From contig NZ_LR884459.1 of assembly GCF_904848165.1 (NCBI RefSeq), forward strand, positions 3,410,001-3,474,000: DNA of 64,000 nucleotides, read 5' to 3'. Positions within the stretch are counted from its first letter, which is position 1, and every line of letters starts with the position of its first letter. A program made the translations under genes and the position numbers. The stretch is from Psychrobacter arenosus. GTDB lineage: Bacteria > Pseudomonadota > Gammaproteobacteria > Pseudomonadales > Moraxellaceae. The notes beneath the pieces were generated by a model. It was given only the letters and a program-made list of their open reading frames with translations. It was not told the DNA's origin and searched no databases. Positions 36,301 through 44,818 of this stretch are shown here, one piece after another.

Positions 36301-37302
36301 ATGCCCTCTAATAATAAAAAATTAACCCTAATGCTAGGATTCAGTTTAGTATCCCTATTGGCCTCAGGTTCGGCACTAGCGGGACTGCAGGCTTTCCAAA
36401 ATAATTCAAGCGATAACTATAGCTGTGGCTATAAGAATGATAAAGGTCAAACCGTAGTTGCGGCCAAATATGAAGGGTGTGGCAACTTTTCTGAAGAGCT
36501 AGCTCGGGTATCGATTATCAAGCCGATAATGAAAGATGGCTATGAAGACGGTATCTATTTGCAAGGCTATATCAATGAAACCGGTAAGCTCGTCATACCT
36601 ATTAAGTACGAAGCGCCACTATTCGATGGTGTAATAATAGATTATCGAGATTTTCATCAAGGTCTATTAGCCGTTTATAAGAATGGCAAATATGGCTATA
36701 TGAATAAGTCAGAAAGGCTAACGATTCCTTATCAGTACGATACAGCAGGTGACTTTAATGATGGCCTAGCAGTGGTGAGTCGTAATGAAAAATATGGTGT
36801 TATCGATAAAAATGGCAAAACCGTAGTGCCATTTAAGTTTGATGGGTTAGATGACTATTCAGAAGGCTTAGCGAAGTATAGAGTTGGGGATTGGGGTGAT
36901 GCAGCTAAGTTTGGCTTTATAGATAAATCTGGCAAAGTAGCTATTCAGCCAAAGTGGGACGAAGCAATGGAGTTCTCTGAAGGTCTCGCTGCTGTCAAAG
37001 TAGGGGGTTATGAGACGGGCAAATGGGGCGTGATTGATAAGTCTGGCAAGCAGATAGTCGCCCCTAAATATGATAGGGCCTATATTGAGCCGATGGGTGA
37101 TGCTGTCGAGGTGGATGGTGGTCGTTATGTAGACGGTAAGCTTGAAGTCTATAACTTAAATAAAGCGGGGGCGGGCGCCTATATGGACTACGGCAGTATC
37201 ACTCGCTATATCTTAAATCGACAAGGCAAAATTATTGAGCAAAAAAACTTTGCTGATTGGAATGAGATCGAGAAGGTCCGTCACCCTGAGTATTACGAAT
37301 AA
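36301..37302 (+). CDS. Secreted WG-repeat protein
   Basis: 333 residues with a signal peptide (LTLMLGFSLVSLLASGSALA) and five or more WG (KWG) beta repeats: GYINETGKLVIPIKYE, GVIDKNGKTVVPFKFD, GFIDKSGKVAIQPKWD and GVIDKSGKQIVAPKYD are the clearest. WG-repeat proteins are exported or surface proteins of largely unknown function and often sit near accessory loci. It begins 58 bp after the ZorB-like gene with its own AGGAC site, so it may be on the same transcript. Whether it belongs to that system is open. A perfect terminator follows. Confidence 0.8.
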   Translation: MPSNNKKLTLMLGFSLVSLLASGSALAGLQAFQNNSSDNYSCGYKNDKGQTVVAAKYEGCGNFSEELARVSIIKPIMKDGYEDGIYLQGYINETGKLVIPIKYEAPLFDGVIIDYRDFHQGLLAVYKNGKYGYMNKSERLTIPYQYDTAGDFNDGLAVVSRNEKYGVIDKNGKTVVPFKFDGLDDYSEGLAKYRVGDWGDAAKFGFIDKSGKVAIQPKWDEAMEFSEGLAAVKVGGYETGKWGVIDKSGKQIVAPKYDRAYIEPMGDAVEVDGGRYVDGKLEVYNLNKAGAGAYMDYGSITRYILNRQGKIIEQKNFADWNEIEKVRHPEYYE

Positions 37303-37346
37303 AAGAGTAAGAAATTAAAATTTAGACGTTAGCAATAATTTTTCTA

Positions 37347-37384
37347 AAAATTAAGCCAACACTGTAAGGTCTTGGCTTAATTTT
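37347..37384 (+). terminator. Terminator after the WG-repeat gene
   Basis: AAATTAAGCCAA pairs with TTGGCTTAATTT (arms about 37347-37359 and 37372-37384). The right arm itself supplies the T-run. It marks the right edge of the defence island before rluF. Confidence 0.75.
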
Positions 37385-37635
37385 ATGGGTGTAGATTTTT
37401 AATACAAAAAAAGCCTCCGAGATACTAGGGGGCAGTTCGCTTAAGATTCTATAAAACCCCGTTCAAACCCCACCCAAATCATATAGCTATAGCTACATTT
37501 CCAAGTTATAACCATCTCCCCTAAAACGAGTCCTGAATTTCCTATATAATGTAAACCACTGCGTAATTATGCTATATTCAATTTAAGCCTCTTTGTTAAC
37601 ATGAAAGGCTTTTCATCAGGTAAAAACGGTACTCT
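37385..37635. other. Intergenic leader of rluF
   Basis: About 250 bp without a gene. It should contain the rluF promoter, but no convincing box pair was found by eye. A partial A-run/GCCTCC sequence near 37406 is not paired well enough to call. Confidence 0.3.
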
Positions 37636-38634
37636 ATGTTTAACGCTCCCTCGACTCGTTTAAATAAATACATCAGCGCCAGCGGTATATGCTCTCGCAG
37701 AGACGCTGACCGCTTTATTGAACAAGGTAATGTGTACATCAATGGCAAGCGCGCTTCGATTGGTGATCAAGTGACTGCTGGTGATACGGTGAGAGTCAAC
37801 GGGCAGGTCATTGAACCACAAGGCGAAAACAACTTCGTTTTTATTGTCTTAAATAAGCCCGTGGGCATCGTGAGTACCACGGAAAGCTCTGAAAAAGATA
37901 ACATCGTTGATTTTGTTAAACATGGGGTGCGTATTTTTCCGATTGGTCGTTTGGATAAAGACTCTCAAGGTCTAATCTTTTTGACCAACAATGGTGACCT
38001 AGTCAACAAGGTATTGCGGGCGGGTAATAATCACGAGAAAGAGTATTTGGTAACAGTAAATAAGCCGATAACCGATAGCTTCATTAAGGGATTATCAGGT
38101 GGCGTGCCTATGTTGGGCAAGATGACCAAGAAATGTAAGGTCACTAAAGTGTCACCTAACGTGTTTAACATCACGCTAGTTCAGGGTCTAAACCGGCAAA
38201 TTCGTCGCATGTGTGAGCATTTTGGCTATGATGTGGTCAAGCTTGAACGTACGCGGATTATGAATGTGACTATTAAGGGTCTTGCCCTTGGGGAATGGCG
38301 AGATTTAACCCAAAAAGAGTTGTCTGTGCTGCTTAAATCTATAGAAGGCTCCTCTTCAGATGGCAGTACTAAGCCCAAGAAGTCTCATAAGACGCCACCA
38401 AAAAAACCGCGTGCTGATACCTCGCCCAAGTCCAAAGCGTCTGCAGAAGCAACGGATGGTGCAAAGGGGAATAGTAGACATTCCAAAGACGGTCCTAAAA
38501 AACCAACGGGTTCTAGAGGTAAAGACAGGCGTCCATTTGGAGATAGCAAAAAGTCTGGGCGTAATGGTAAACCGGCTGCCAATGGCAGAGGCCCTGCAAA
38601 AAGTCGTGGTCCGCGTCGGTCTTCGCGAAAATAG
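37636..38634 (+). CDS. rluF: 23S rRNA pseudouridine(2604) synthase
   Basis: Isomerises U2604 of 23S rRNA to pseudouridine. N-terminal S4 domain ([21 protein letters not shown], residues 7-27) and catalytic domain with [20 protein letters not shown], whose aspartate near 108 is the nucleophile. [16 protein letters not shown] and LERTRIMNV are diagnostic of RluF over RluB/RluE. Residues 240-332 are a disordered lysine/proline/glycine-rich basic tail, longer than in E. coli (290 residues total there). Housekeeping gene and likely the stable chromosomal flank of the accessory genes on its left. Confidence 0.95.
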   Translation: MFNAPSTRLNKYISASGICSRRDADRFIEQGNVYINGKRASIGDQVTAGDTVRVNGQVIEPQGENNFVFIVLNKPVGIVSTTESSEKDNIVDFVKHGVRIFPIGRLDKDSQGLIFLTNNGDLVNKVLRAGNNHEKEYLVTVNKPITDSFIKGLSGGVPMLGKMTKKCKVTKVSPNVFNITLVQGLNRQIRRMCEHFGYDVVKLERTRIMNVTIKGLALGEWRDLTQKELSVLLKSIEGSSSDGSTKPKKSHKTPPKKPRADTSPKSKASAEATDGAKGNSRHSKDGPKKPTGSRGKDRRPFGDSKKSGRNGKPAANGRGPAKSRGPRRSSRK

Positions 38635-38693
38635 CTTAAGGCAAAGTGTTTACCTAATTAGAGCAGCTGATAAAAGATAGACTTGTAATACAT

Positions 38694-38726
38694 AAACCCA
38701 GACTACTTAAGTGGTCTGGGTTTTTT
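38694..38726 (+). terminator. Terminator after rluF
   Basis: AACCCAGAC pairs with GTCTGGGTT, with an inner ACTTAAGT palindrome, followed by six T. Confidence 0.85.
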
Positions 38727-38824
38727 AATATTTAATAGCGGTTTACTTTCTTTATTTATGCGTCATAAAACATAGTCACAGACAGCTTTTTCTAAGTTAT
38801 CTTTTTCTCTAAGTCACCTTATTT

Positions 38825-39688
38825 CTAGGTTGCTTGACTACCAAACCTACCCAAAAACTGACTGACAGTGTCTGAGATATCCGAGAGAGGATTTTCGCTA
38901 ACATCGAGTTGCTCCAATGCCCGTAAATCAGTAATACTCTCGGGCAAGTTTTCTAAACCATTCTTATAAAGCCCAAGACGTTTCAGTTGCTTCAGATTGC
39001 CTATAGAGCTTGGTAAGGTTTTTAAGTCAGAACCCCGTATGTCTAGTTTTTCAAGGTTTGTTAAGTTTCCGATACTATCAGGCAAGGCTGTCAAATCTCT
39101 ATTGGCAGACAGTTGAATACTGGTGAGCTTGCTCAGATTGCCAATAGAGTCGGGTAGGTGCTGTACCTTAGATCCTCTCATATCGAAATGAGTAAGCGCT
39201 GATAGATTGCCAAGCTCATCAGGAATTTTCTCTAAAGTTTTTGACAAGATATTAAGCGATTTAAGGTGCTTTAATTGACACAAAACTTTGGGGAATTCAG
39301 TACAAGCGCTATGCATGTAAACCAGCGTCTCTAAGTTATCCAACTGCGCAATCTCTTCTGGTAGCTCTGCAAACCCTATCAATCTAAGATATTTTAGGTT
39401 TTTTAAATTGCCGATAGCGCTTGGTAATGGCTTAGTGGACTCACTTTCGCTTTGTAATACTGATTTATTATCAATATAGTTATAATGCGTCAATTTTCCA
39501 TAGCCTAAATCAAGTCGCTCTGACTGACGCAATTCTTCAGGCTCACGAGGGATAATGCTATCAGGGCTACCATACATATTATGGTTATCCATCCAGTCCC
39601 ATATCTCTAACATCCAGTCTTCAACGCCCGCATCTTGCTTGCGATTAGTATTATTATCTTGGTGGGTTTTACCGTTATGTGCTGTCAT
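38825..39688 (-). CDS. Leucine-rich-repeat protein (LRR copy 1)
   Basis: 287 residues, probably cytosolic with no signal peptide. An N-terminal region with DWMLEIWDWMDN and DSIIPREPEELRQ (about 22-52) is followed by eight 23-residue leucine-rich repeats of the bacterial LPxxIGxLxxLxxLxxxxN type. The same N-terminal motif (WM-x-x-IW-x-W ... IPR-x-x-x-EL) occurs in the two plus-strand LRR genes to the right, so all three are one family. The ribosome site AAGG is seven bases before the ATG. LRR proteins of this kind bind other proteins; the partner is unknown. A decayed relative lies at 43544-43757. Confidence 0.85.
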   Translation of the reverse strand: MTAHNGKTHQDNNTNRKQDAGVEDWMLEIWDWMDNHNMYGSPDSIIPREPEELRQSERLDLGYGKLTHYNYIDNKSVLQSESESTKPLPSAIGNLKNLKYLRLIGFAELPEEIAQLDNLETLVYMHSACTEFPKVLCQLKHLKSLNILSKTLEKIPDELGNLSALTHFDMRGSKVQHLPDSIGNLSKLTSIQLSANRDLTALPDSIGNLTNLEKLDIRGSDLKTLPSSIGNLKQLKRLGLYKNGLENLPESITDLRALEQLDVSENPLSDISDTVSQFLGRFGSQAT

Positions 39689-39765
39689 AATTTTGCCTTT
39701 TAATAATAATTAAATGAGGTGAGTGCATTCAAATTTTTAGCTAGTTTTCTTGCTAAGTGACAGAA

Positions 39766-39978
39766 TTAAAAGTAATTAGGCGCAGTAATACGACCAAGGT
39801 AAACCCTATGCATAGCAAGGCTGGTTATTAAAAGGACTGATAAAGAGTTGTGACTCTTGCCGGGAGGCCTATTGGAAAAATAAGGACAGCAAAACGCACT
39901 CATAGGACGCATTGACTGAGTACGAGGAAGGCTTTTAGAAAATATAAAAATCGGAATAAATTGGCTAGAAGTAGCCAT
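39766..39978 (-). CDS. Doubtful small ORF
   Basis: 70 residues from the ATG at 39978, preceded by GGAG at seven to eight bases; the frame opens at 40029. Composition is rich in S, P and F with no recognised domain (MATSSQFIPIFIFSKSLP...). It lies in a decayed, repeat-rich stretch next to an IS relic. The ribosome site is the only support, and it may be a non-coding remnant. Confidence 0.3.
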   Translation of the reverse strand: MATSSQFIPIFIFSKSLPRTQSMRPMSAFCCPYFSNRPPGKSHNSLSVLLITSLAMHRVYLGRITAPNYF

Positions 39979-40029
39979 AAAGAAATCTCCTATTACTCTG
40001 TCTGTGCCAAATTGAAACGACACAGTCAC

Positions 40030-40178
40030 CTTACAGAGCGAAAAGGAGGTGTGCGTTTTACCAGTCTTTGTTTTTCATCGCGCTGGAAGTAGCCTTAAAC
40101 CCACGATGTTTTTTTATCATAGCAAGTGATTTTTATTTTGTCAAAAGTGAAATGAAGGGGTCATAGAACTGATCTGCT
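40030..40178. other. Non-coding stretch beside the IS630 relic
   Basis: No gene or clear signal is visible. The phrase GCTGGAAGTAG occurs at about 40083-40093 and again at about 40690-40700 (the end of the decayed transposase). That suggests this stretch also derives from insertion-sequence decay. Confidence 0.35.
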
Positions 40179-40712
40179 TGGTATTAGTCAAAAAAAAGAC
40201 CTTAGAGCATCCAAAAACCTGCTCGATAAAAAGGTTTATATATCAGAGTAAGCTTAATCGTTTCATGGATTAAGGCTATCCTATTGTTTACATGGATGAA
40301 AGTGGCTTCGAGTGCGAGACTATTTGGCTTCGAGTGCGAGACTATTCGTCCCTTTGCCATGCACCGATAGGTAAGCCTTGTATCGACAGTTACAACTGGC
40401 GAGGTAAAAAACGCTCCAATGTCATCAGTGCTCTCTATGAAAAGATGTTATTTGCGCTTGACTACTTTTAGCAGAACATCAATGGTGATATATTCTACCA
40501 CTGATGTAAATACACACTTATTCCAAGTCTTAAGACCAAATGTGTGATCGTTATGGATAACGCCAGCTTTCACAAGCAAGTGCAAAGACTGTTGAATAGG
40601 CACGGTCACAGACTTCTATTCTTACCACCATATAGTTCTAATCTAAGTCCTATCGAAAAAAATAGGCACAGGCAAAGTTCTTACATCAAGGCTGGAAGTA
40701 GAATGATTTAAA
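40179..40712 (+). pseudogene. Decayed IS630-family transposase
   Basis: Translation in one main frame gives the IS630/Tc1-like DDE core: IVYMDESGFE (first Asp), SYNWRGKKRSNVISAL, CVIVMDNASFHK (second Asp), LLFLPPYSSNLSPIEK (Glu), and AQAKFLHQGW after a one-base shift. It is broken by at least four in-frame stops (for example TAA at about 40270, TAG at about 40469, TGA at about 40502) and by a 23-bp-period tandem duplication near 40304-40346. The N-terminal DNA-binding part is missing. No flanking inverted repeats were found. The element is dead. Confidence 0.85.
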
Positions 40713-40811
40713 AAACCATTTTATGATATAGGCTGTATAGATTTTATAAAGAATTAACTATATTACGCATAACTAACATCCTTTCGCATTAATATAAGGA
40801 ATAGTAAGATT

Positions 40812-41864
40812 ATGACTGATGAAAATAAACATAGACAAACTGAACCTATGACTAATTATGAAATAGCGTATCACTATAATAGTAGTCCTTTGACATTAGA
40901 AGATAAAGAAAGTTTAATGGAGGCCCCTCTTAATTCAGCATTAGCAATACAAAGATCAAGCCAAATGGTAGTTAATGAAAGTTGGATGAAACGTATATGG
41001 GAATGGGCAGATGAGTTCGATGTTCCTGAGGAAAGTATTCCGCGTAATCGAGATGAGCTACTAGCTATAACACGTTTAGATATTTTTAGACCTAAACTTG
41101 CATTACCTAAAATAGATTATCTGCCGGATGAGTTGACATTCCTTAGTAATCTCTTAGTACTCAATATTAATCGTTGTGCACTTACAAGCTTGCCTAAGAG
41201 TATTGGTCAACTCGCTAATTTGACACAACTTGATGTTAGTGATAATGAAATTAAAGAGTTACCCGAAAGCATTGTTCAGCTTAGTAATTTATCTAGTCTC
41301 AATATTTCGGGTAATAGGCTTAGAGACTTACCTGAAAAAATCGGCCAACTTACTAAATTAAATTTTCTTAATGTCTGTGGTAACAACCTTAGAGGATTAC
41401 CTGAAAGCATTGGTCAGCTCACTAATTTAAATACGCTTAATGCGGATTATAATAATCTCAGAGGGCTACCTGACAGTATTGGTCAGCTCACTAATTTGAT
41501 AAGTCTTAAACTTCATACCAATCATCTGAGAAAATTGCCTGAAAGCATTGGTCAGCTTACTAATTTAACGAATCTTTCTGTTGGTGAAAGTCAGCTCAGA
41601 AAGCTACCTGAAAGCATTGGTCAGCTGACTAATTTAACATATCTTCATGTTGGTGATAACCAAATCAGAAACTTGCCTGAAAGCATAGGCCAACTGACTA
41701 ATTTGGATTTTTTGCATGTTGGTGGTAACAATATTAGAAGCTTACCTGAAAGTATTAGTCAGCTTACTGATTTAACTTATCTTTATATTAGTGAAAGCGA
41801 GCTTGGAGATTTGTCTGAAAGCCTTGTTCAGCTCATTAATATGGAACAGCTTGATGTTTTTTAA
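40812..41864 (+). CDS. Leucine-rich-repeat protein (LRR copy 2), possibly cut short by a stop
   Basis: 350 residues. The N-terminal region is shared with copies 1 and 3 (NESWMKRIWEWADEF, EESIPRNRDELLA near 55-85), then eleven 23-residue LPESIGQLTNLxxLxxxxNxL repeats encoded by near-identical 69-bp DNA units. The AAGGA site is ten bases from the ATG. The stop TAA at 41862 interrupts a repeat: after it the same frame continues as NNLRDFPQYSS and stays open to 41939. So the protein has probably lost its last repeat end. It lies 139 bp before copy 3 in tandem; the two are recent paralogues. Confidence 0.85.
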   Translation: MTDENKHRQTEPMTNYEIAYHYNSSPLTLEDKESLMEAPLNSALAIQRSSQMVVNESWMKRIWEWADEFDVPEESIPRNRDELLAITRLDIFRPKLALPKIDYLPDELTFLSNLLVLNINRCALTSLPKSIGQLANLTQLDVSDNEIKELPESIVQLSNLSSLNISGNRLRDLPEKIGQLTKLNFLNVCGNNLRGLPESIGQLTNLNTLNADYNNLRGLPDSIGQLTNLISLKLHTNHLRKLPESIGQLTNLTNLSVGESQLRKLPESIGQLTNLTYLHVGDNQIRNLPESIGQLTNLDFLHVGGNNIRSLPESISQLTDLTYLYISESELGDLSESLVQLINMEQLDVF

Positions 41865-43340
41865 AACAATTTAAGAGATTTTCCTCAATATAGCTCATCA
41901 TTTAACCACTATAACCAGGATTTTAATTTACTTTGTTAATACAATAAATAGAAAAATTATAGCTGAAGATAATAATAGTGACGACTATAGGGAAACGGAG
42001 TCTATGACTAGATATGAAATGGTATACCACTATAATAGTAGCGCTCTGACAGTACAATGTAAGGAAAGCTCAATGAATGCTCCTCTTAATTCGGCACTAG
42101 TAATCCAAAAATCAAACCAAATGGTTGTTGATGAAAGCTGGATGAAGCGTATATGGGAATGGGCAGATGAGTTCGAGATTCCTGAGGAAGACATTCCGCG
42201 TAATAGAGATGAGCTATTGGCTATAAAAAGCTTATCTTTTGTTATGAATTATTGGAAAAATGAAAGATGTGAAGATATTAAGTATAAAATTTTATCCAAA
42301 GTAAAGTGTATACCTGATGAAGTGACTTATATTACTAATCTCCTAGCTTTTGAAATTATTGGCCTTAGATTAAATTATTTACCAAATAATATTGGTCGTC
42401 TTGTTAATTTGACTACTCTCAAAGTTAATAATAATGAGTTTAGGGCGCTGCCAGATAGTATTTGTCAGCTGACTAATTTGACAGAGCTTGAAATCAATAA
42501 CAATGAGCTTGAAGAGCTGCCTGAAAGCATTGGTCAACTCACTAATTTGACTAAACTTCATATTGATTATAACTCTCTTCGAAAGTTACCTGAGAGTATT
42601 GGTAATCTTACTAACTTAACTGAGCTTAAAATCAATAATAATGAGCTTAAAGAATTGCCTGAGAGTATTGGTCAACTCACTAATTTGACTAAGCTTCATA
42701 TTGGTTATAATAATCTTAAAGAGTTACCTGAGAGTATAGGTATACTCACTAATTTAATAGATTTTAATATTAATAGTAATGAGCTTAAAGAATTACCTGA
42801 AAGTATTGGTCAACTTGCTAATTTGACTAGGCTTTATGCTGATTATAATAATCTTAAATACCTTCCTGAAAGTATTGGTCAGCTCATTAATTTGATAAGT
42901 CTCCAACTTGACTATAACAATCTTGAAGAGTTACCTCAAAGTATTGTTAAGCTCACAAATTTGTTAGACTTTGATGTTGATAACAATCAGCTTAGAGACT
43001 TGCCAGAAGGCATTGGCCAGCTCTCCAATTTAGAAAGACTTCGTGTTGGTTATAACAATCTTAAAGAGTTACATCAAAGTATTAGTAAGCTCAAAAATTT
43101 GGTATATCTTGATCTTACTAATAACCAGCTTATGAGGTTACCTGAGGATATTGATAAACTCAATAGTTTGATAGAGCTTCGTGTCAGTAATAATCAGCTT
43201 AGACAGCTACCTGAAAGTATTGGTAAACTAGCTAATTTGGCAAAACTTCGTGTGAGTGGCAACCAGCTTAGAAGGTTGCCTAAAAGCTTTAGTCAGCTTA
43301 CTAATTTGACAGAGATTAAGCTAGATAATAACTATATTAG
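41189..43340 (+). repeat. Near-identical 69-bp DNA repeats within the LRR genes
   Basis: Units carrying the words TTACCTGAAAGCATTGG and CAGCTCACTAATTTGAC recur every 69 bp through both plus-strand LRR genes, eleven then fifteen units. DNA-level identity is high enough to promote unequal recombination and changes in repeat number. Confidence 0.85.
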
Positions 43341-43356
43341 AGAGCTGCATGATTGA
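42004..43356 (+). CDS. Leucine-rich-repeat protein (LRR copy 3)
   Basis: 450 residues. Residues 1-75 match copy 2 closely (YHYNSSALTV, APLNSALVIQKSNQMVVDES, WMKRIWEWADEFEIPEED, IPRNRDELLA), then about fifteen 23-residue repeats with consensus LPESIGQLTNLTxLxIxxNxL. No signal peptide or membrane span. GGAG lies three bases before the ATG, which is tight. The in-frame sequence just upstream (EDNNSDDYRETES) resembles the copy 2 N-terminus without its ATG, so the start may have moved. A tandem duplicate of copy 2 with a different repeat number. Confidence 0.86.
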   Translation: MTRYEMVYHYNSSALTVQCKESSMNAPLNSALVIQKSNQMVVDESWMKRIWEWADEFEIPEEDIPRNRDELLAIKSLSFVMNYWKNERCEDIKYKILSKVKCIPDEVTYITNLLAFEIIGLRLNYLPNNIGRLVNLTTLKVNNNEFRALPDSICQLTNLTELEINNNELEELPESIGQLTNLTKLHIDYNSLRKLPESIGNLTNLTELKINNNELKELPESIGQLTNLTKLHIGYNNLKELPESIGILTNLIDFNINSNELKELPESIGQLANLTRLYADYNNLKYLPESIGQLINLISLQLDYNNLEELPQSIVKLTNLLDFDVDNNQLRDLPEGIGQLSNLERLRVGYNNLKELHQSISKLKNLVYLDLTNNQLMRLPEDIDKLNSLIELRVSNNQLRQLPESIGKLANLAKLRVSGNQLRRLPKSFSQLTNLTEIKLDNNYIRELHD

Positions 43357-43543
43357 GCTGTTTAACACAGCTTATTAGTGCCATAAATGTGTTAATAGCA
43401 ACTAATGTATTGGTCAACTAATCTGAGACAGCTCATAATTGTACTGCCCCCGGATTGTCGGAGACGCAACATTCTGAGAGAATATGTATACTAACTCCTG
43501 CCATCAATCACGTACATATAAACTTGGGATATTTTAAGATGTT

Positions 43544-43757
43544 TTAAGATGCTCGAGAGAGGATTCTGGTTAGCATCAAGATTTTCCCATGACTTTAGGT
43601 TGGTAATACTATTATGCAAGCTTTATAAACCATCGCTATAAAGTCCAAGACTTTGCAATTGACTTAGATTGCCAATAGAGACTGGTAGGTGCTAAACATT
43701 AGTTGCTCTCATATCAAAATAGGTAAGCTCTGATAGATTGCCGAGCTCATCAGGAAA
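43544..43757 (-). pseudogene. Decayed LRR gene fragment, relative of LRR copy 1
   Basis: Plus-strand text such as GAGAGAGGATT, TAAAGTCCAAGAC, GATTGCCAATAGAG and GCCGAGCTCATCAGGA aligns with 38880-39225 of LRR copy 1 in the same order. About 138 bp (two 69-bp repeat units) is missing between the third and fourth matching blocks. The frame is broken and there is no start. Confidence 0.7.
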
Positions 43758-43823
43758 CCCAACCTTAGAAAAGTTATGCTCTATTAAAAATTAAAAAATC
43801 GCTATAAGCCCCAAAAATTGGAC

Positions 43824-43854
43824 AAAAAAAAGCCTCACTGTGAAGTGAGGCTTT
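43824..43854 (-). terminator. Leftward terminator, original terminator of a tRNA-Gly gene
   Basis: Read on the minus strand, AAAGCCTCAC pairs with GTGAGGCTTT around a six-base loop and ends in eight T. It sits ten bases beyond the CCA end of the tRNA-Gly fragment, the usual place for a tRNA terminator. Confidence 0.85.
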
Positions 43855-43863
43855 CTTAATATT

Positions 43864-43909
43864 TGGAGCGGGATAAGAGATTCGAACTCTCGACCCCAAC
43901 CTTGGCAAT
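43864..43909 (-). other. 3' fragment of tRNA-Gly(GCC): attachment site of an integrated element
   Basis: On the minus strand this reads TTGCCAAGGTTGGGG, then TCGAGAGTTCGAATCTC, then TTATCCCGCTCCA: anticodon loop with GCC, variable region, T arm, acceptor 3' strand and encoded CCA. The 5' half is absent (the bases before TTGCCAA do not continue the anticodon stem). A partial tRNA 3' end beside large recombinase genes is the classic direct-repeat scar of tRNA integration. Orientation predicts that the intact tRNA-Gly lies to the right of the element, beyond position 64000. Confidence 0.8.
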
Positions 43910-44160
43910 GTCGCCCACCAAAAATATCTAATAGTATTTAAGTCTATCAGTCCTGTAATATAAAGGCTTATAGGCTTTTTTGTTTATGGATATAAGATGA
44001 ATTTAACGTAATTTAGAATAAAAATTATATTTAAAGTCACCATGGAATTATGGTAAATTGACACCAACCTAAAGTTATTTAATAAGTTTCCCTCCCCCTA
44101 TGAGACATTATTTAGATAACATTTCATGGATTTTAATTCATTAAGCTATAGTTAAGATGT

Positions 44161-44712
44161 ATGGGTAAAAGGATGACGTTTAAGCAAACGGTTAAGACTA
44201 TCAGGGCTGATACCAAGCTAATGGTTCATCCTTTAGCTACTAAGCCATATCAAATCTACTGCGAATATCTTGATATGAATTTAATGAGTCCAAGCAGTTT
44301 ACCTATGTCTAAAAAAACTCCTCTATTTGAAGTGATTCTTGTAAGGAGTCACTATTTATTTTTTGAGGATTTTGCCCAGGTGTCCATCTTAGGTGACAAA
44401 GACCTTATATCTGTTAGACGTGTTAATTTAACCAAGGTCGAAATCGAAAGAAGGGCGTGGAGCTGGCTATTTGAGGCATTTATAAGCATTGAGCCAATTA
44501 ATCCCGATATCTATGATGTGATTAAAAATACAATACCTAAACATATTGAAAACTATTTATTTGCAGGGATTCTAACTATAGAGCAGGTGCTTAGACATAA
44601 AAATTTGAAAAGATATCATTTTGATTATCAGCGAAGTAAACAGCCTATACACTGTCACAAGCTGCCGTCCTTTGCAGATTTGATTCAGCAAGTACGTTAT
44701 GATGGTCATTAG
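44161..44712 (+). CDS. Unknown protein at the element edge
   Basis: 183 residues, not recognised. No membrane span or signal peptide. It is mixed alpha/beta with many aromatic residues (SHYLFFEDFAQVSILGDKDL, RRAWSWLFEAFI). It is the first gene inside the tRNA-Gly boundary and points towards the recombinase genes, so it could be an accessory protein of the integration module. Start is uncertain: ATG at 44161 has no ribosome site, and the second Met at 44173 follows AAAAGG directly. Confidence 0.55.
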   Translation: MGKRMTFKQTVKTIRADTKLMVHPLATKPYQIYCEYLDMNLMSPSSLPMSKKTPLFEVILVRSHYLFFEDFAQVSILGDKDLISVRRVNLTKVEIERRAWSWLFEAFISIEPINPDIYDVIKNTIPKHIENYLFAGILTIEQVLRHKNLKRYHFDYQRSKQPIHCHKLPSFADLIQQVRYDGH

Positions 44713-44818
44713 TTATTTAGAAATTAAAAGTCAAAATACGAAGTCATAGCCTAATTGATAAGCAGAAAGTTATACCACTTTCATTCGTTTAGAATAAATC
44801 AAGTGATAAGGTCAATAC

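Larger units (their letters stand above)
43357..44160. other. Gene-free junction region
   Basis: 804 bp holding, in order: about 190 bp with nothing recognisable, a decayed LRR gene fragment (43544-43757), a leftward terminator (43824-43854), the tRNA-Gly 3' fragment (43864-43909), and about 250 bp of AT-rich sequence that probably contains the promoter of the next gene. This is the boundary between the LRR region and the integrated element. Confidence 0.6.

Noticed and set aside
38360..38680. Overlapping 106-residue ORF in the rluF tail
   Set aside because: It is an alternative frame of the low-complexity basic tail, with no start signal.
41189..43340. Regularly spaced repeats resembling a CRISPR array
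   Set aside because: The 69-bp units are coding and translate to leucine-rich repeats in a continuous frame; there are no unique spacers and no cas genes.
43440..43500. Insertion sequence end near 43450
   Set aside because: The word GGATTGTCGGAGACGC looked like an IS terminus, but no inverted partner or transposase text was found nearby.
43864..43909. A complete tRNA-Gly gene
   Set aside because: Only the 3' half is present. The sequence to the right of 43909 does not supply a D arm or 5' acceptor strand.
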